This document shows positions 1 through 9,413 of a DNA stretch of 53,368 nucleotides, in pieces (position 1 is the stretch's first letter; each line of letters starts with the position of its first letter). Source of the stretch: an uncultured Clostridia bacterium (GTDB lineage: Bacteria; Bacillota; Clostridia; TANB77; CAG-508). Position numbers and translations under genes: made by a program. Under the pieces are notes generated by a model. That model ran no database searches. It worked only from the letters and a program-made list of their open reading frames with translations, and was not told the origin of the DNA. Location: assembly GCA_944393125.1 (NCBI GenBank), contig CALXZB010000005.1:1-53368 (forward strand). The letters are read 5' to 3'.

Positions 1-70
1 ATGAAAGGAGTTGCTCTGCTATATAGCTAAAGCCTACAATACTACCGGCATAGCCGGAAGCTTACAATAC
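1..70. other. short hairpin flanked by direct repeats, unknown
   Basis: A perfect 5-bp stem (CCGGC-ATA-GCCGG, about 46-58) sits between two imperfect direct copies of a motif ending in TACAATAC (31-40 and 61-70). The stretch is richer in G+C than its surroundings and lies at the window edge, just before a terminator. It could be the 3' end of an RNA or of a mobile element whose body lies outside the window. No gene can be supported here; the 9-codon ATG frame at base 1 is not convincing. Confidence 0.3.
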
Positions 71-72
71 AG

Positions 73-105
73 AAAAAATGGTGTCCTGTTTAGGGCACCA
101 TTTTT
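73..105. terminator. bidirectional intrinsic terminator
   Basis: The inverted repeat ATGGTGTCC / GGGCACCAT, with a six-base loop and one G.U pair on the plus-strand RNA, has an A-run on its left and a T-run on its right. It can therefore stop transcription from either side. It would serve whatever enters from the left edge and also the minus-strand operon whose last gene stops at 215. Confidence 0.75.
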
Positions 106-110
106 GTTTG

Positions 111-209
111 TGAGATAATTTTATCCCCCAATTTATTGATATATTATAAACTTAATTTCATGCATATGTGCTTAAGTTTTTACATCATAATTTACAAAGT
201 ATTATCTCA
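111..209. repeat. nested inverted repeats downstream of the BspA/FGE gene
   Basis: An outer perfect 9-bp inverted repeat (TGAGATAAT at 111-119, ATTATCTCA at 201-209) encloses an inner perfect 8-bp repeat (AAACTTAA at 148-155, TTAAGTTT at 172-179). The inner loop contains ATGCAT. As RNA from the minus strand it would form a two-tier stem in the 3' untranslated region of the gene ending at 215. A role in transcript stability or processing is possible; none can be assigned. Confidence 0.4.
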
Positions 210-214
210 TAGTA

Positions 215-3200
215 TTATTCTTTATATAAAGCTACACGAAATCCTACATCATTTGAATTATATGTTGTAGCATATTTATGGCGGTAACTTGCAGGTCTAG
301 TAGAACCAAATCCTTTATATCCTCCACCTCTAAATGGACAAGGTGTACTTTGAATATTAGAATTTTCCAATGTCCATTCCCATACATTTCCTGCTATGTC
401 ACTAATATTTTGCATACTCAATTTATTACTTGCTCCTGTAGTTATTAAAGCGACAGTTCCATTGACATGGTTATATGAACCAGCTACCCATGTACTTACA
501 TTTGTTGAATATTTAGCGTTTTCTTTTGTTATGTTGTAAGTAGCATCTTTATAATTTCCCCATGAAAGGCTGTTTGTATTTAATTCGCTTTGTGCTACCC
601 CTTTTGTTTCTAAATATTTTAATACTAAATCCCATTGAACTCCAAACATTAAACTGCTTGTATATCCTGTTGAAGCAAAAGTTTGTGCCAATTGCTGTGC
701 TTGACTGTTTGTTACATATATATATGGGTATGCATTTTCTTTAATTACTGGTACTTGTGTTGTGCTTCCTGCTCCTGTTCTAGGACTTTCTACTATACCA
801 GTTTCATATCTTCCTATATAGAATCCTTCATATTTATATATACTTTTTAACATTTTCTTTTTTTGCTCATTATATTGAGTTTCTGTTAGTCCTGTTGCAG
901 CTTGTGAAGAATAAGTATCTGTAAATGTTGTTGATTTTCTATAAACCGATGTATAATTTTTTAAGTCTGCTTCTATTTTTAAATATTCTGCATCTGTGAA
1001 ATTTGTTATATTTACACTTGCACTTGGATACACTTCTGCTGTTCTTGGTACTTCAACCCATACATATTGATTTCCAGAGTTGTCTTCTACTACATATCCA
1101 TTGTTCATTGTCGTTCCAGCAACATGTGTATAGCCATTTGGAATATATGCTGGTTCTACATTTACATTTTCTGAGCCTATTCCTTCATCTTTGTATAAAA
1201 CTGTCCTAAATCCTGACATATCGTTTGCTTGGCCTGTTGAACCTGTTCCACGACTATTTGCTGGATAAGCTGTGCCTGACCAGTAATAATTTCCCCCTCT
1301 ATTAGCACATGGTGCTGACCCTACATTTGTATATTCTAGTGTCCATTCATATACATTTCCACCTAAATCATATATGTTTTGTTTTTGAAATGTTTCATTT
1401 GCTCCTGATGTTGTTATAATTTTATCTCCAGAGTTTTTAGTGTATGACCCTCCTGCATTCCAGGTGGCTCCATTATTAGTTGTATACTTTACATTTGAAT
1501 CCATTATAGTAAATGTTGAATCAGAATAATTTCCCCAATTTGTACTTTTAGAATTTAGTTCTGATTGAGTTACACCTTTTGTTTCTAAGTATTTCATTGT
1601 TAGGTCCCATTGTATACCAAATATTAAACTAGTTACATATCCATCTGTTGCAAATTCAGTAGACAATGCTTGTGCTTGACTGGCTGTCACGTAATTATAT
1701 GGATAGGCATTTTTCTTTATTACTGGTTTCTGTGTTGTGTTTCCTGTTGCTGTCCTTGCAGTATTTGTTCCAGTTTCATATCTTCCTATGTAAAATCCTC
1801 CATTTATATATATACTTTTAAGCATTTTCTTTTTAAAAATATTATATTGGCTTTTAGTTAGTCCTGTTGTTGAATTTGAATAATATTTATCTGCATATGC
1901 AGTATTATTTCTGTATGTTGCAGTATATGTTTTTAAATCATTTTCTATTTTTTCATAATCATTTTCAGTAAAATCTTTTATATTAATACCTGCTGTCGCA
2001 TATACTTTTGAAGTTTGTGGTACATCCACCCATACATATTGGTTTCCTGATTCATCTTCTACTACATATCCATTTTTTTGTGTGGTTCCTTCTATATGTG
2101 TATATCCGTTTGGAATATATTTAGGACCATCTGTTAGATATCCTGGAGTTCCTGGTAAGTCTGCTCTTGCATATGTTTTGTCTATATATTCTGAGTTATA
2201 TGTTGTTCCATTTTGTCCCACTAATTCATAACATAAATAAAACATATTACTTGAACTTGTTACTGCAGTTGTTGTCCAGCCTTCTCCTGTTGTCTGATTA
2301 AATTGAGTTATGTATATTGTTTCTAATTTATTGCAATTATTAAACATGTTTTTCATATCTATTACTTTACTTGTATTGAATTCGCTTAAGTTAAGTGTTG
2401 TTAATTCACTACAATAAGAAAATAATGCATCCATATTAATAACTTTACTTGTATCAAATCCGCTTACATCTAATTCTGTTAAACTACTACATTTATAGAA
2501 CATTGCAATCATTGTTGTTACTTGACTTGTATCAAATCCACTTACATCTATGCTTGTTAATTGACTACATAAAAAAAACATTTGCCCCATATCTGTTACT
2601 TTACTTGTATTAAAGTTACTTATATTTAGTTCTGTTAGCTTACTACATCCATAAAACATAGCATGTAATGTTGTTACTTGGCTTGTAATCCATGTACTTA
2701 AGTCTAAGCTTATTAATTCGCTACAATAAGAAAACATATAATTCATATCTGTTACTTGGCTGGTATTTAATGTTCTTAAATTTAAGTTTGTTAACCCACT
2801 ACAAGAATAAAACATATAACTCATATCTGTTACTTGGCTGGTATTCCATGTACTTAAATCTAAGCTTGTTAAGCCACTACACCATCCAAACATATAGTTC
2901 ATATTTGTTACTTGGCTTGTAATCCATGTACTTAAGTCTAAGCTTGTTAATTCGCTACAATTACAGAACATATATTCCATATCTGTTACTTGGCTGGTAT
3001 TCCATGTACTTAAATCTAAGTCTGTTAATCCACTGCAAGAATAAAACATATAACTCATATCTGTCACTAGGCTTGTGTCAAATTTACTTACATTTAAACT
3101 TGTTAATTCGCTACAATTACAGAACATATATTCCATATCTGTTACTTGGCTTGTATTCCATGTACTCAAATCTAGACTTGTTAATCCACTACAAGAATAG

Positions 3201-4648
3201 AACATAGATCTCATACTTGTCACTAGGCTTGTGTCAAATTTACTTACATTTAAACTTGTTAATCCTTTACAATTATAAAACATCCACCTCATATCTGTTA
3301 CTTGTTTTGTATCAAATCCACTTACATCTAAATTTGTTAATATGTTACACTCATAGAACATACTACACATGTCTGTTACTTGAGCAGTATCAAATCCACT
3401 TACATCTAATTCTGTCAATTTGTTGCAATTATAGAACATGTATCTCATGTCTGTTACTTGAGCAGTATCAAATCCACTTACATCTAATTCTGTCAATTTG
3501 TTGCAATTATAGAACATGTATCTCATGTTTTCTACTTGACTTGTATCCCATAAGCTTAAATTTATACTCTCTAAACTTCTACAATTTTGAAATATTGCTC
3601 TTATTGAAGTTACTTGACTTGTATTAAAATTGCTTAAGTCTAATGATGTTAAACTCTTACATCCATTAAACATAAATTCCATATTTGTTACTTGGCTTGT
3701 GTCAAAGCTACTTACATCTAATTCTGTTAATCCGCTACAATTTTCAAACATACTATACATACTTGTCACACCATATGTTGTAAAATTATTAAATGTTATT
3801 TCTTTCAAATTTGTTAATCTTTGGAATAAGTATTGTCCATTTACATTTAGTGCTATTGGTTCTGCACTTAAAAATGTTAAATCATATAAACCACTATCTG
3901 TAGGTGTATAATATCCTATAATACTTTCATCTTGTTTTTCTGATGCATCAAAACTTGCTATTGTTCCCTCTGGTACTAATGTTCCTAATTCAAATTTTAC
4001 TGTTTTTATTTTGTCTCGTGATATTGTACTATTTAAATAATTCATTGTGCTTTCTATTACATTTCCATCTTCATCATTTTTTACAGAATTTGCAAGCACA
4101 AGTCTATTAGGCTCTGCTATTTTAAAATTAATATTTGAATTTAGTGTTTTATTATCTGGTAATACTCCATCTTTATATTTAAAAGTTATATATATTTCTT
4201 TTGTTTCTTTTCCTTTTATAGTATCTCCTACTTTAAATCCTGTATCTTTTATTTCAAATACTATATTTGGATTATCATAAAATTCTTCATCAAACAATGT
4301 TGTTAAAAATGGATATGTATTTTCTGAATTATTATATACTGTTACTTTATATGTAATTTCAGAACTTGGATTTGTTTCTGATAATTTCACAGTACTTTGC
4401 ATATATGTACCTTTATAATATGTTATATTTGAATTTGCTAAATCTGCTTCTACATCACTTACATATTCTACACTTGTTATAAACACATCATTTTGTTGCT
4501 CTGCAATAACAGTTCCTGATATTTCTCCTGTTATTGAATTTATTGCAGCATATCCTATTCCCATCAGCAATATGGTCATAAGCAAAAGGCATAGTATTAA
4601 ACTATGCTTGCTTATCATTCTAGTTTTCCTAACTGCTCTGCTTCGCAT
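215..4648 (-). CDS. BspA-like (DUF285) surface protein with two C-terminal FGE-like domains
   Basis: This 1477-residue secreted protein starts at an ATG preceded by AAGGAGG nine bases upstream. A hydrophobic leader (about residues 14-36) ends in GIGYAAI, like the leader of the TasA-like protein in the same operon, so the operon's signal peptidase may process it. Residues about 275-760 are roughly 18 DUF285/BspA repeats of 26 residues (pattern MxxMFxxCxxLTxLDLS). Two tandem domains follow (about 860-1150 and 1165-1477), each with the NGYTHVEGT-type opening, VWVEVP, GNVYEWT or GNVWEWT, and a closing GFR motif, as in the formylglycine-generating-enzyme/sulfatase-modifying fold (PF03781). That fold is a C-type-lectin type used for ligand binding and in retroelement-diversified proteins. 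Enzymatic activity is not implied. It is the last gene of the operon that begins at 7552. An adhesin or surface display role is inferred; the substrate is unknown. Confidence 0.85.
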   Translation of the reverse strand: MRSRAVRKTRMISKHSLILCLLLMTILLMGIGYAAINSITGEISGTVIAEQQNDVFITSVEYVSDVEADLANSNITYYKGTYMQSTVKLSETNPSSEITYKVTVYNNSENTYPFLTTLFDEEFYDNPNIVFEIKDTGFKVGDTIKGKETKEIYITFKYKDGVLPDNKTLNSNINFKIAEPNRLVLANSVKNDEDGNVIESTMNYLNSTISRDKIKTVKFELGTLVPEGTIASFDASEKQDESIIGYYTPTDSGLYDLTFLSAEPIALNVNGQYLFQRLTNLKEITFNNFTTYGVTSMYSMFENCSGLTELDVSSFDTSQVTNMEFMFNGCKSLTSLDLSNFNTSQVTSIRAIFQNCRSLESINLSLWDTSQVENMRYMFYNCNKLTELDVSGFDTAQVTDMRYMFYNCNKLTELDVSGFDTAQVTDMCSMFYECNILTNLDVSGFDTKQVTDMRWMFYNCKGLTSLNVSKFDTSLVTSMRSMFYSCSGLTSLDLSTWNTSQVTDMEYMFCNCSELTSLNVSKFDTSLVTDMSYMFYSCSGLTDLDLSTWNTSQVTDMEYMFCNCSELTSLDLSTWITSQVTNMNYMFGWCSGLTSLDLSTWNTSQVTDMSYMFYSCSGLTNLNLRTLNTSQVTDMNYMFSYCSELISLDLSTWITSQVTTLHAMFYGCSKLTELNISNFNTSKVTDMGQMFFLCSQLTSIDVSGFDTSQVTTMIAMFYKCSSLTELDVSGFDTSKVINMDALFSYCSELTTLNLSEFNTSKVIDMKNMFNNCNKLETIYITQFNQTTGEGWTTTAVTSSSNMFYLCYELVGQNGTTYNSEYIDKTYARADLPGTPGYLTDGPKYIPNGYTHIEGTTQKNGYVVEDESGNQYVWVDVPQTSKVYATAGINIKDFTENDYEKIENDLKTYTATYRNNTAYADKYYSNSTTGLTKSQYNIFKKKMLKSIYINGGFYIGRYETGTNTARTATGNTTQKPVIKKNAYPYNYVTASQAQALSTEFATDGYVTSLIFGIQWDLTMKYLETKGVTQSELNSKSTNWGNYSDSTFTIMDSNVKYTTNNGATWNAGGSYTKNSGDKIITTSGANETFQKQNIYDLGGNVYEWTLEYTNVGSAPCANRGGNYYWSGTAYPANSRGTGSTGQANDMSGFRTVLYKDEGIGSENVNVEPAYIPNGYTHVAGTTMNNGYVVEDNSGNQYVWVEVPRTAEVYPSASVNITNFTDAEYLKIEADLKNYTSVYRKSTTFTDTYSSQAATGLTETQYNEQKKKMLKSIYKYEGFYIGRYETGIVESPRTGAGSTTQVPVIKENAYPYIYVTNSQAQQLAQTFASTGYTSSLMFGVQWDLVLKYLETKGVAQSELNTNSLSWGNYKDATYNITKENAKYSTNVSTWVAGSYNHVNGTVALITTGASNKLSMQNISDIAGNVWEWTLENSNIQSTPCPFRGGGYKGFGSTRPASYRHKYATTYNSNDVGFRVALYKE
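3370..3525 (-). repeat. perfect 78-bp tandem duplication within the DUF285 repeat array
   Basis: Two adjacent 78-bp units appear identical at nucleotide level, each encoding one 26-residue DUF285 repeat with the SGFDTAQVTDM core. The wider array (about 2340-3800) is built of the same unit with lower identity. Exact identity indicates recent duplication or recombination, so repeat number probably varies between strains. Confidence 0.8.
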
Positions 4649-4706
4649 ACTATTATGCCTCCTTAATTTACTTTTCTTTTGCTTATTTAATTATGTTTTC
4701 ATTTTA

Positions 4707-5822
4707 TTACTTATTTTCTTTTGCTTTTTTCATTGCACTTTTTGCTCTTAATTCTTCTCTTATTTCTTTTGAACCTAGTATGTATACATATACTATATCA
4801 TTATTTATTATCATAAATTTTGTTCTTTCTGCATCTGGTTCTGTATACATTAATATTGGTGCTTGTATTGTATCTCTCATTCCTAACATTTCTGCAAATG
4901 TATTTATTTGTATTACTTTATAATTACTTGTATCTACCTCACTATTTGTTTTTTGTATATATGTTTTATAATTAAACATTATGCCTTTTAATTCTTGTTC
5001 ATACATCTTTTCTGCACTTCTTGTATCTAATATGTATTTTACTAATCTTATTACTGTTATTATTCCTAATAATAGTAATACTACTCCTATTACTAATACA
5101 TATGTTATATTATCATATTCACTCTTTTTAGATAATATATTTCCTGCATCTTCTATTACATTTGAATTTAAGCTTATATCTACTGTATTTGTTGTTAATG
5201 GTATATTTAATGACATTACTTTACTTTCTTTATTTATTTGTTTCCCATCATATACATTTATTGCATATACATACATACTTAATTCTAATGTATTTGTTGT
5301 ATTTTCTAGATTATACATACTTATAAATTTGTTTATTTTCTCATTATATTCATTATAATCTATTGTTATTTTTTCTGATATTTCTAATTTCTTTGATGTT
5401 CCTACTGTTTTTTCTTTATTCATTATTTCTTCTGTTGTTTCATATATTGAATTTGCTCTTGATGTTTCTCTTACATTTGTTTTAGCTACTATTCTGTAAC
5501 TATATGTATAATCTTGTTCTTCTTGTAAATTTAAGTTATATTTGAATTCTACTTCTAAGTTTTCTATTAAACTTGCTATTATACTACTCTTTTCATCTAA
5601 GTATTCATCTTCATAAAATTCATTTTCTTTTAATTTTACTTTATAACTTACTTTTGCTTTTTCTGTGTATGTATTATATTCATTTTTAGTTAGTTTAAAA
5701 TATGATAATATTGCTGTTACTGCAATTACTATTAATATAATTGCTTCTAATGCTAATCTTATTTTACGATTTCTTCTTTTTCTTTGATGCTTTAATATTA
5801 TGTCTTGCTCCTTTTCTTGCAT
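4707..5822 (-). CDS. DUF5305-like membrane protein, signal-peptidase partner
   Basis: The protein has 371 residues, starting at an ATG behind AAGGGGGAA. It has an N-terminal membrane segment (about 23-43), an extracellular beta-rich region of about 200 residues (about 45-240), a second membrane segment (about 243-265) and a cytosolic tail ending in a Lys/Glu-rich stretch. This layout resembles DUF5305 proteins, which are often encoded next to Ser/His signal peptidases in archaea and Firmicutes. Here it lies 24 bases downstream of such a peptidase gene and upstream of the BspA/FGE gene. A scaffolding or substrate-presentation role for the peptidase is inferred from that association. The family call is by eye. 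Confidence 0.6.
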   Translation of the reverse strand: MQEKEQDIILKHQRKRRNRKIRLALEAIILIVIAVTAILSYFKLTKNEYNTYTEKAKVSYKVKLKENEFYEDEYLDEKSSIIASLIENLEVEFKYNLNLQEEQDYTYSYRIVAKTNVRETSRANSIYETTEEIMNKEKTVGTSKKLEISEKITIDYNEYNEKINKFISMYNLENTTNTLELSMYVYAINVYDGKQINKESKVMSLNIPLTTNTVDISLNSNVIEDAGNILSKKSEYDNITYVLVIGVVLLLLGIITVIRLVKYILDTRSAEKMYEQELKGIMFNYKTYIQKTNSEVDTSNYKVIQINTFAEMLGMRDTIQAPILMYTEPDAERTKFMIINNDIVYVYILGSKEIREELRAKSAMKKAKENK

Positions 5823-5846
5823 CTTTTGTTCCCCCTTACTAATATT

Positions 5847-6980
5847 TTATTTTCCTAGTTCAAACATATTGTTTACCCATAATGTTAAATATCCTATATA
5901 TGGTATTCTTAATTTTACTTTTGCTATTATATCTTTTCTTGTTCTATATCCATCATCTTCTTGCATATTTGCATCACCTTTTGTGTAATACCTTATCTCA
6001 TCTCCAACATCTCTTTGATCTACAACTCTATGTACTACTTTTATATCATCTTTTACAAATACTATTATATCTCCTGTTTCTACTTTATCTTCTTCATCAT
6101 ATTCTTCGTATATTATTATATCTCCTTTATCTATTGTTCCAGTCATACTTCCTGAGCCTATTGTTAATGCACCATATTTGAATTCACAAGAAACTAGCAT
6201 TACTATTAATACTACTATTATAGCTAATATTATATTTACTATTGCTCCTCTTCTCTTTTGTTGTATTGATATGATTTTTTCTTTTTTAGAATATATTTGC
6301 TCTAATACAATATATATGATATAAGGAACTATAAGCCTTATTACTGATTCAAAAAATATATAAATATTTGGTGTTATTGGTATTATATATGTATATAAAA
6401 TTGTTGCTAGTCTATATATTATTATTCCTAATATATTTCTGTAATTTACAACTACATAATTATATAATATATTGTTTGCTATTGATGAAAATATTACAAA
6501 TGCTAGTACTGAGAAATAATCTTTTACTGTTTTTAAATTATATATGTTTATAAATATTATCATGTCTAGCAATATCATTGCTATTAACATGATTATTCTT
6601 GTTTTTTTTGTTCCTTTTAATAATACTCTTTTCCTTATTATTTCTGCTGATATTATTATTACTATATATGGTATTATATAATTCGCTAGTGACCACATAC
6701 TTAGTTTTATTGTTGAATTATAAAATCCTACAAATACACCTATAATATATATTATTGATATATACATTATTCCAAATGACATTAATAAAACTGTTATTTG
6801 GTTAGTATTCGTTAATTTTGATTTATCTGTTTTTAGTATTTGTGTAATGGCTATCATAAACACTAATAATATTATCGCAACTATTTGTCTTGTTAAAATA
6901 TTATTAAATATTATAGCCAAAAGGAAAAATGCTATTAGTGTTAGCTCTATTATATATAATCTTATTTTATCACTTCTCAC
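5847..6980 (-). CDS. signal peptidase I, SipW-type, with multi-spanning N-terminus
   Basis: This 377-residue membrane protease is longer than usual: roughly the first 240 residues form several membrane helices, and the peptidase domain sits at the C-terminus. The catalytic Ser lies in GSGSMTGT (about residue 278). His in VVHRVV (about 317) replaces the bacterial Lys, as in B. subtilis SipW and the ER/archaeal class, and YTKGDAN carries the conserved KGDxN box. The start is a GTG at 6980 behind AAGGAGGAG; an ATG a few bases before it runs into a stop after three codons. It lies between a TasA-like gene and a DUF5305-like gene, so it probably cleaves the leaders of the TasA-like protein and of the large BspA/FGE protein (inference). 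Confidence 0.88.
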   Translation of the reverse strand: MRSDKIRLYIIELTLIAFFLLAIIFNNILTRQIVAIILLVFMIAITQILKTDKSKLTNTNQITVLLMSFGIMYISIIYIIGVFVGFYNSTIKLSMWSLANYIIPYIVIIISAEIIRKRVLLKGTKKTRIIMLIAMILLDMIIFINIYNLKTVKDYFSVLAFVIFSSIANNILYNYVVVNYRNILGIIIYRLATILYTYIIPITPNIYIFFESVIRLIVPYIIYIVLEQIYSKKEKIISIQQKRRGAIVNIILAIIVVLIVMLVSCEFKYGALTIGSGSMTGTIDKGDIIIYEEYDEEDKVETGDIIVFVKDDIKVVHRVVDQRDVGDEIRYYTKGDANMQEDDGYRTRKDIIAKVKLRIPYIGYLTLWVNNMFELGK

Positions 6981-7048
6981 TTTTTCATTTCTCCTCCTTG
7001 GCTATTTTTTTTATTTTTCTTTTGTTATAATTTTACATTAATCTAAAA

Positions 7049-7552
7049 TTATGGTTGTACTGGGTCTGCTTTTAATGTTACAGTTGTTGTTCCAGTTTCA
7101 TTTCCAGATATTGGTGTTTTTAATAATGTAACTGTTACTGTTACTTTTGTTGTTCCATTAGCTGTTACTAATGTTGGTTCTGCAATATTAGTGTCAACTT
7201 TGAAATATTCAGTGTTTGTATTTTCAGCTAATACTTCTGTTAATTGTGCAGACAAGTCAGTACTCTTGTTTTGAATTGTAAATGTTGCTGTTACGAATTG
7301 ATCTTTTGCTGTTAATCCTGAAACATCCATTGTTGCTTTTGTTGGATCTCCTTCATTTATATCTGCAGTTACTTTTCCAGGGTCAGATGTTTCTGGTTCT
7401 CCTGTAAATACAACTTTGAAGTTTTCTTGAGATGGTGTTGCTGTTGTGTTACCTGTTATAACTAGGTTCACAGCTGTTATTGCAGCAAATCCAACAGCTA
7501 ATAATACAATTGCTAAAAATAATACAACTCCTACTACTGTTTTTTTGTTCAT
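7049..7552 (-). CDS. TasA/CalY-like secreted protein
   Basis: The 167-residue protein has a Lys-rich start, a hydrophobic core and then GFAAITAVNLVITGN, the leader style of SipW substrates such as camelysin and TasA. The mature part is an all-beta domain rich in Thr, Val and Asn, with no cysteine. It is the first gene of the operon, about 70 bases upstream of the SipW-type peptidase gene, which fits a peptidase-substrate relation. It may form extracellular fibres or coat the surface (inference from family). A GGGGGG ribosome binding site precedes the ATG. Confidence 0.7.
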   Translation of the reverse strand: MNKKTVVGVVLFLAIVLLAVGFAAITAVNLVITGNTTATPSQENFKVVFTGEPETSDPGKVTADINEGDPTKATMDVSGLTAKDQFVTATFTIQNKSTDLSAQLTEVLAENTNTEYFKVDTNIAEPTLVTANGTTKVTVTVTLLKTPISGNETGTTTVTLKADPVQP

Positions 7553-7598
7553 TTGTTTTTCCCCCCTCTTTTTTTATATTTTGCTTTCGCCTATATAT

Positions 7599-7627
7599 TT
7601 TTTAACATTTTTCTGTTTTTTTGTCAA
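7599..7627 (-). promoter_or_regulatory. sigma-A promoter of the TasA-like operon
   Basis: On the minus strand a consensus TTGACA (7622-7627) stands 17 bases from TAAAAA (7599-7604, four of six matches). It is the only convincing promoter in the gap before the TasA-like gene at 7552. Confidence 0.6.
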
Positions 7628-7704
7628 TAGTTTTTTTATTATATTTTTTTGGAATTTTTAGAATGATTTTCTGTATTGCTTAATATAGCTAGTTTGCAGT
7701 TTTT

Positions 7705-7735
7705 ATTACATTTTTATTACATTTTATTACAAGCA
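7705..7735 (-). promoter_or_regulatory. three-fold TTACAT direct repeat, possible operator
   Basis: Three copies of ATTACA start at 7705, 7716 and 7726, so they are spaced 11 and 10 bases, about one helical turn. They lie about 78 bases upstream of the -35 box of the TasA-like operon. A near-identical triple repeat precedes the second TasA-like operon at 15810-15842. A shared activator or repressor site is inferred. Confidence 0.45.
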
Positions 7736-7760
7736 CAAATTATAATATTTTTTTGCCATA

Positions 7761-7806
7761 AAAAAACTAAGTTGGAAATATTTTAATATTTTTCCAACTC
7801 AGTTTT
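7761..7806 (-). terminator. intrinsic terminator of pyruvate kinase
   Basis: A long inverted repeat (ACTAAGTTGGAAA... / ...TTTCCAACTCAGT) lies just after the pyruvate kinase stop codon and ends in a T-run on the minus strand. On that strand its one mismatch becomes a G.U pair, supporting use in this direction. Confidence 0.85.
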
Positions 7807-7818
7807 TAAATAAATATA

Positions 7819-9264
7819 CTATATTGTTAAAACTCCACCAAATGTTTTCTTTTCATATTTTTTATCAATACAAGCTTTTGCTCCACCAGAAAGAACAACA
7901 ACATCTCCTGTTTCTAATGTTCCATCTGCTTTTAATAATTCTAATCCTTTTTCAAGTGTTGCATCTGGTGTATTTTCTCCTTTTACTAATACTGGTAAAA
8001 CATTCCATACAATTGATAATTGATTAAATGTTTTTTCATCATCTGTTACAGCAAGTATTGGGCATCCAGGTCCCATTCCAGCTAATTTTCTAACTGTATT
8101 TCCTGAATGTGTATATGTTGCTATTGCATCTGCATTAATATGTTCTGCCATTGCACATGTTGTATATGCGATATTTTTTTCCATATCTTCAGATTTTTCA
8201 GCATAAGATCCTTTTTTAATAAATCTTTTCCAATAATTTACTGAATTTTCTATTGAATTTGAAATTTTAACCATTGTTTCAACACATTCTACTGGATATT
8301 TACCCATAGCACATTCTCCAGATAACATTATACAACTTGTTCTGTCATATACTGCATTAGCAACGTCACTAACTTCAGCTCTTGTTGGTCTTGGGCTAGA
8401 AGTCATTGATTCTAACATTTGTGTTGCTGTTATAACTGGTTTTCCTACTGCATTACATCTTTTAATAAAGTGTTTTTGTACAACTGGTACTTGTTCCATA
8501 GGTATTTCTACACCCATGTCTCCTCTAGCTACCATTATTCCATCTGATAATTCAAGTATTTCTTCGAAGTTGTCTATTCCTTCTTGGCTTTCTATTTTAG
8601 AAATAATTCCTACTCTTTCTCCACCATTTTCATTTAATAATTTTCTTATTTCTTGAACATCTGATGCTCTTCTTACAAATGATGCAGCTATATAATCAAA
8701 TCCTGCTTTTATACCTTTTGTTATATCATCTATATCTTTTGGAGATAAAGCAGGTAAATTAAGTTTTAATCCTGGTACATTTACTGTTTTTCTACTTCCT
8801 AATCTTCCTGTATTTAAAGCTTTACATATAATGTCTTTGTCTTTAATTTCTACTACTTCAAATTCTATTGCGCCATCATCAACTAATATTTTTGCTCCTG
8901 GCATAACATCTTGATATAAGTTTTTATATCCTATTGATGTTTTTGTGTTGTTACCAATTACTTCATCATATAAAAATGTAAAAGTTTGTCCTTCTTCTAT
9001 AACAACTTTTTCATCTCCTGATTCTAATTTTCCTGTTCTTATTTCTGGTCCTTTTGTATCAAGAACTAATGCAACTGGTCTATTTAATGCACTTCTTACT
9101 TTTTTTATTGTGTCAATTTTTGTTGCATTTTCTTCATATCCACCATGTGAAAAGTTTATTCTTGTTACATTTAATCCTGCTTTCATTAATTCTGTTAATC
9201 TTTCTTCACTTTCACTTGCTGGTCCGATTGTTCCTACAATATTAGTTCTTCTTAATTTTTTCAC
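7819..9264 (-). CDS. pyk: pyruvate kinase
   Basis: It converts phosphoenolpyruvate and ADP to pyruvate and ATP, the last step of glycolysis, in the cytosol. The 481-residue product is the standard length and lacks the C-terminal PEP-utiliser extension of Bacillus Pyk. Motifs visible are TIGPAS and NFSHG near the N-terminus, LDTKGPEIRTG, the active-site block with SKIES and the Mg-binding region MVARGDMGVE, then ITATQMLESM and RAEVSDVANAV. The C-terminal allosteric domain ends in GGVLTI. It has its own promoter upstream and its own terminator, so it is probably monocistronic. Confidence 0.97.
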   Translation of the reverse strand: MKKLRRTNIVGTIGPASESEERLTELMKAGLNVTRINFSHGGYEENATKIDTIKKVRSALNRPVALVLDTKGPEIRTGKLESGDEKVVIEEGQTFTFLYDEVIGNNTKTSIGYKNLYQDVMPGAKILVDDGAIEFEVVEIKDKDIICKALNTGRLGSRKTVNVPGLKLNLPALSPKDIDDITKGIKAGFDYIAASFVRRASDVQEIRKLLNENGGERVGIISKIESQEGIDNFEEILELSDGIMVARGDMGVEIPMEQVPVVQKHFIKRCNAVGKPVITATQMLESMTSSPRPTRAEVSDVANAVYDRTSCIMLSGECAMGKYPVECVETMVKISNSIENSVNYWKRFIKKGSYAEKSEDMEKNIAYTTCAMAEHINADAIATYTHSGNTVRKLAGMGPGCPILAVTDDEKTFNQLSIVWNVLPVLVKGENTPDATLEKGLELLKADGTLETGDVVVLSGGAKACIDKKYEKKTFGGVLTI

Positions 9265-9301
9265 TTTTTATTCCTCCCTTATTTTTTTACAACTATTGGT
9301 T

Positions 9302-9331
9302 ATTATAACACTTTTTACCTTGTTTATTCAA
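9302..9331 (-). promoter_or_regulatory. sigma-A promoter of pyk
   Basis: On the minus strand TTGAAT (9326-9331) is followed after 18 bases by a perfect TATAAT (9302-9307), about 40 bases before the pyk start. A GGGAGG ribosome binding site lies just before that start. Confidence 0.7.
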
Positions 9332-9385
9332 TAGTTTAAAACCATTTTTATTATTTTTATTACTATTTTTTAATGTAGCAACGAC

Positions 9386-9412
9386 AAAAAACGCCTTTTA
9401 CTGGCGTTTTTT
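9386..9412. terminator. intrinsic terminator after rpmF
   Basis: AACGCC / GGCGTT forms a short G+C-rich stem with an A-run on one side and a T-run on the other, immediately after the rpmF stop. It would work in both directions; the gene context needs it on the minus strand. Confidence 0.85.
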
Positions 9413-9413
9413 A

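Noticed and set aside
2340..3800. Regular direct repeats that might look like a CRISPR array
   Set aside because: They are in-frame 78-bp units coding for DUF285 repeats, without unique spacers, and no cas genes are in the window.
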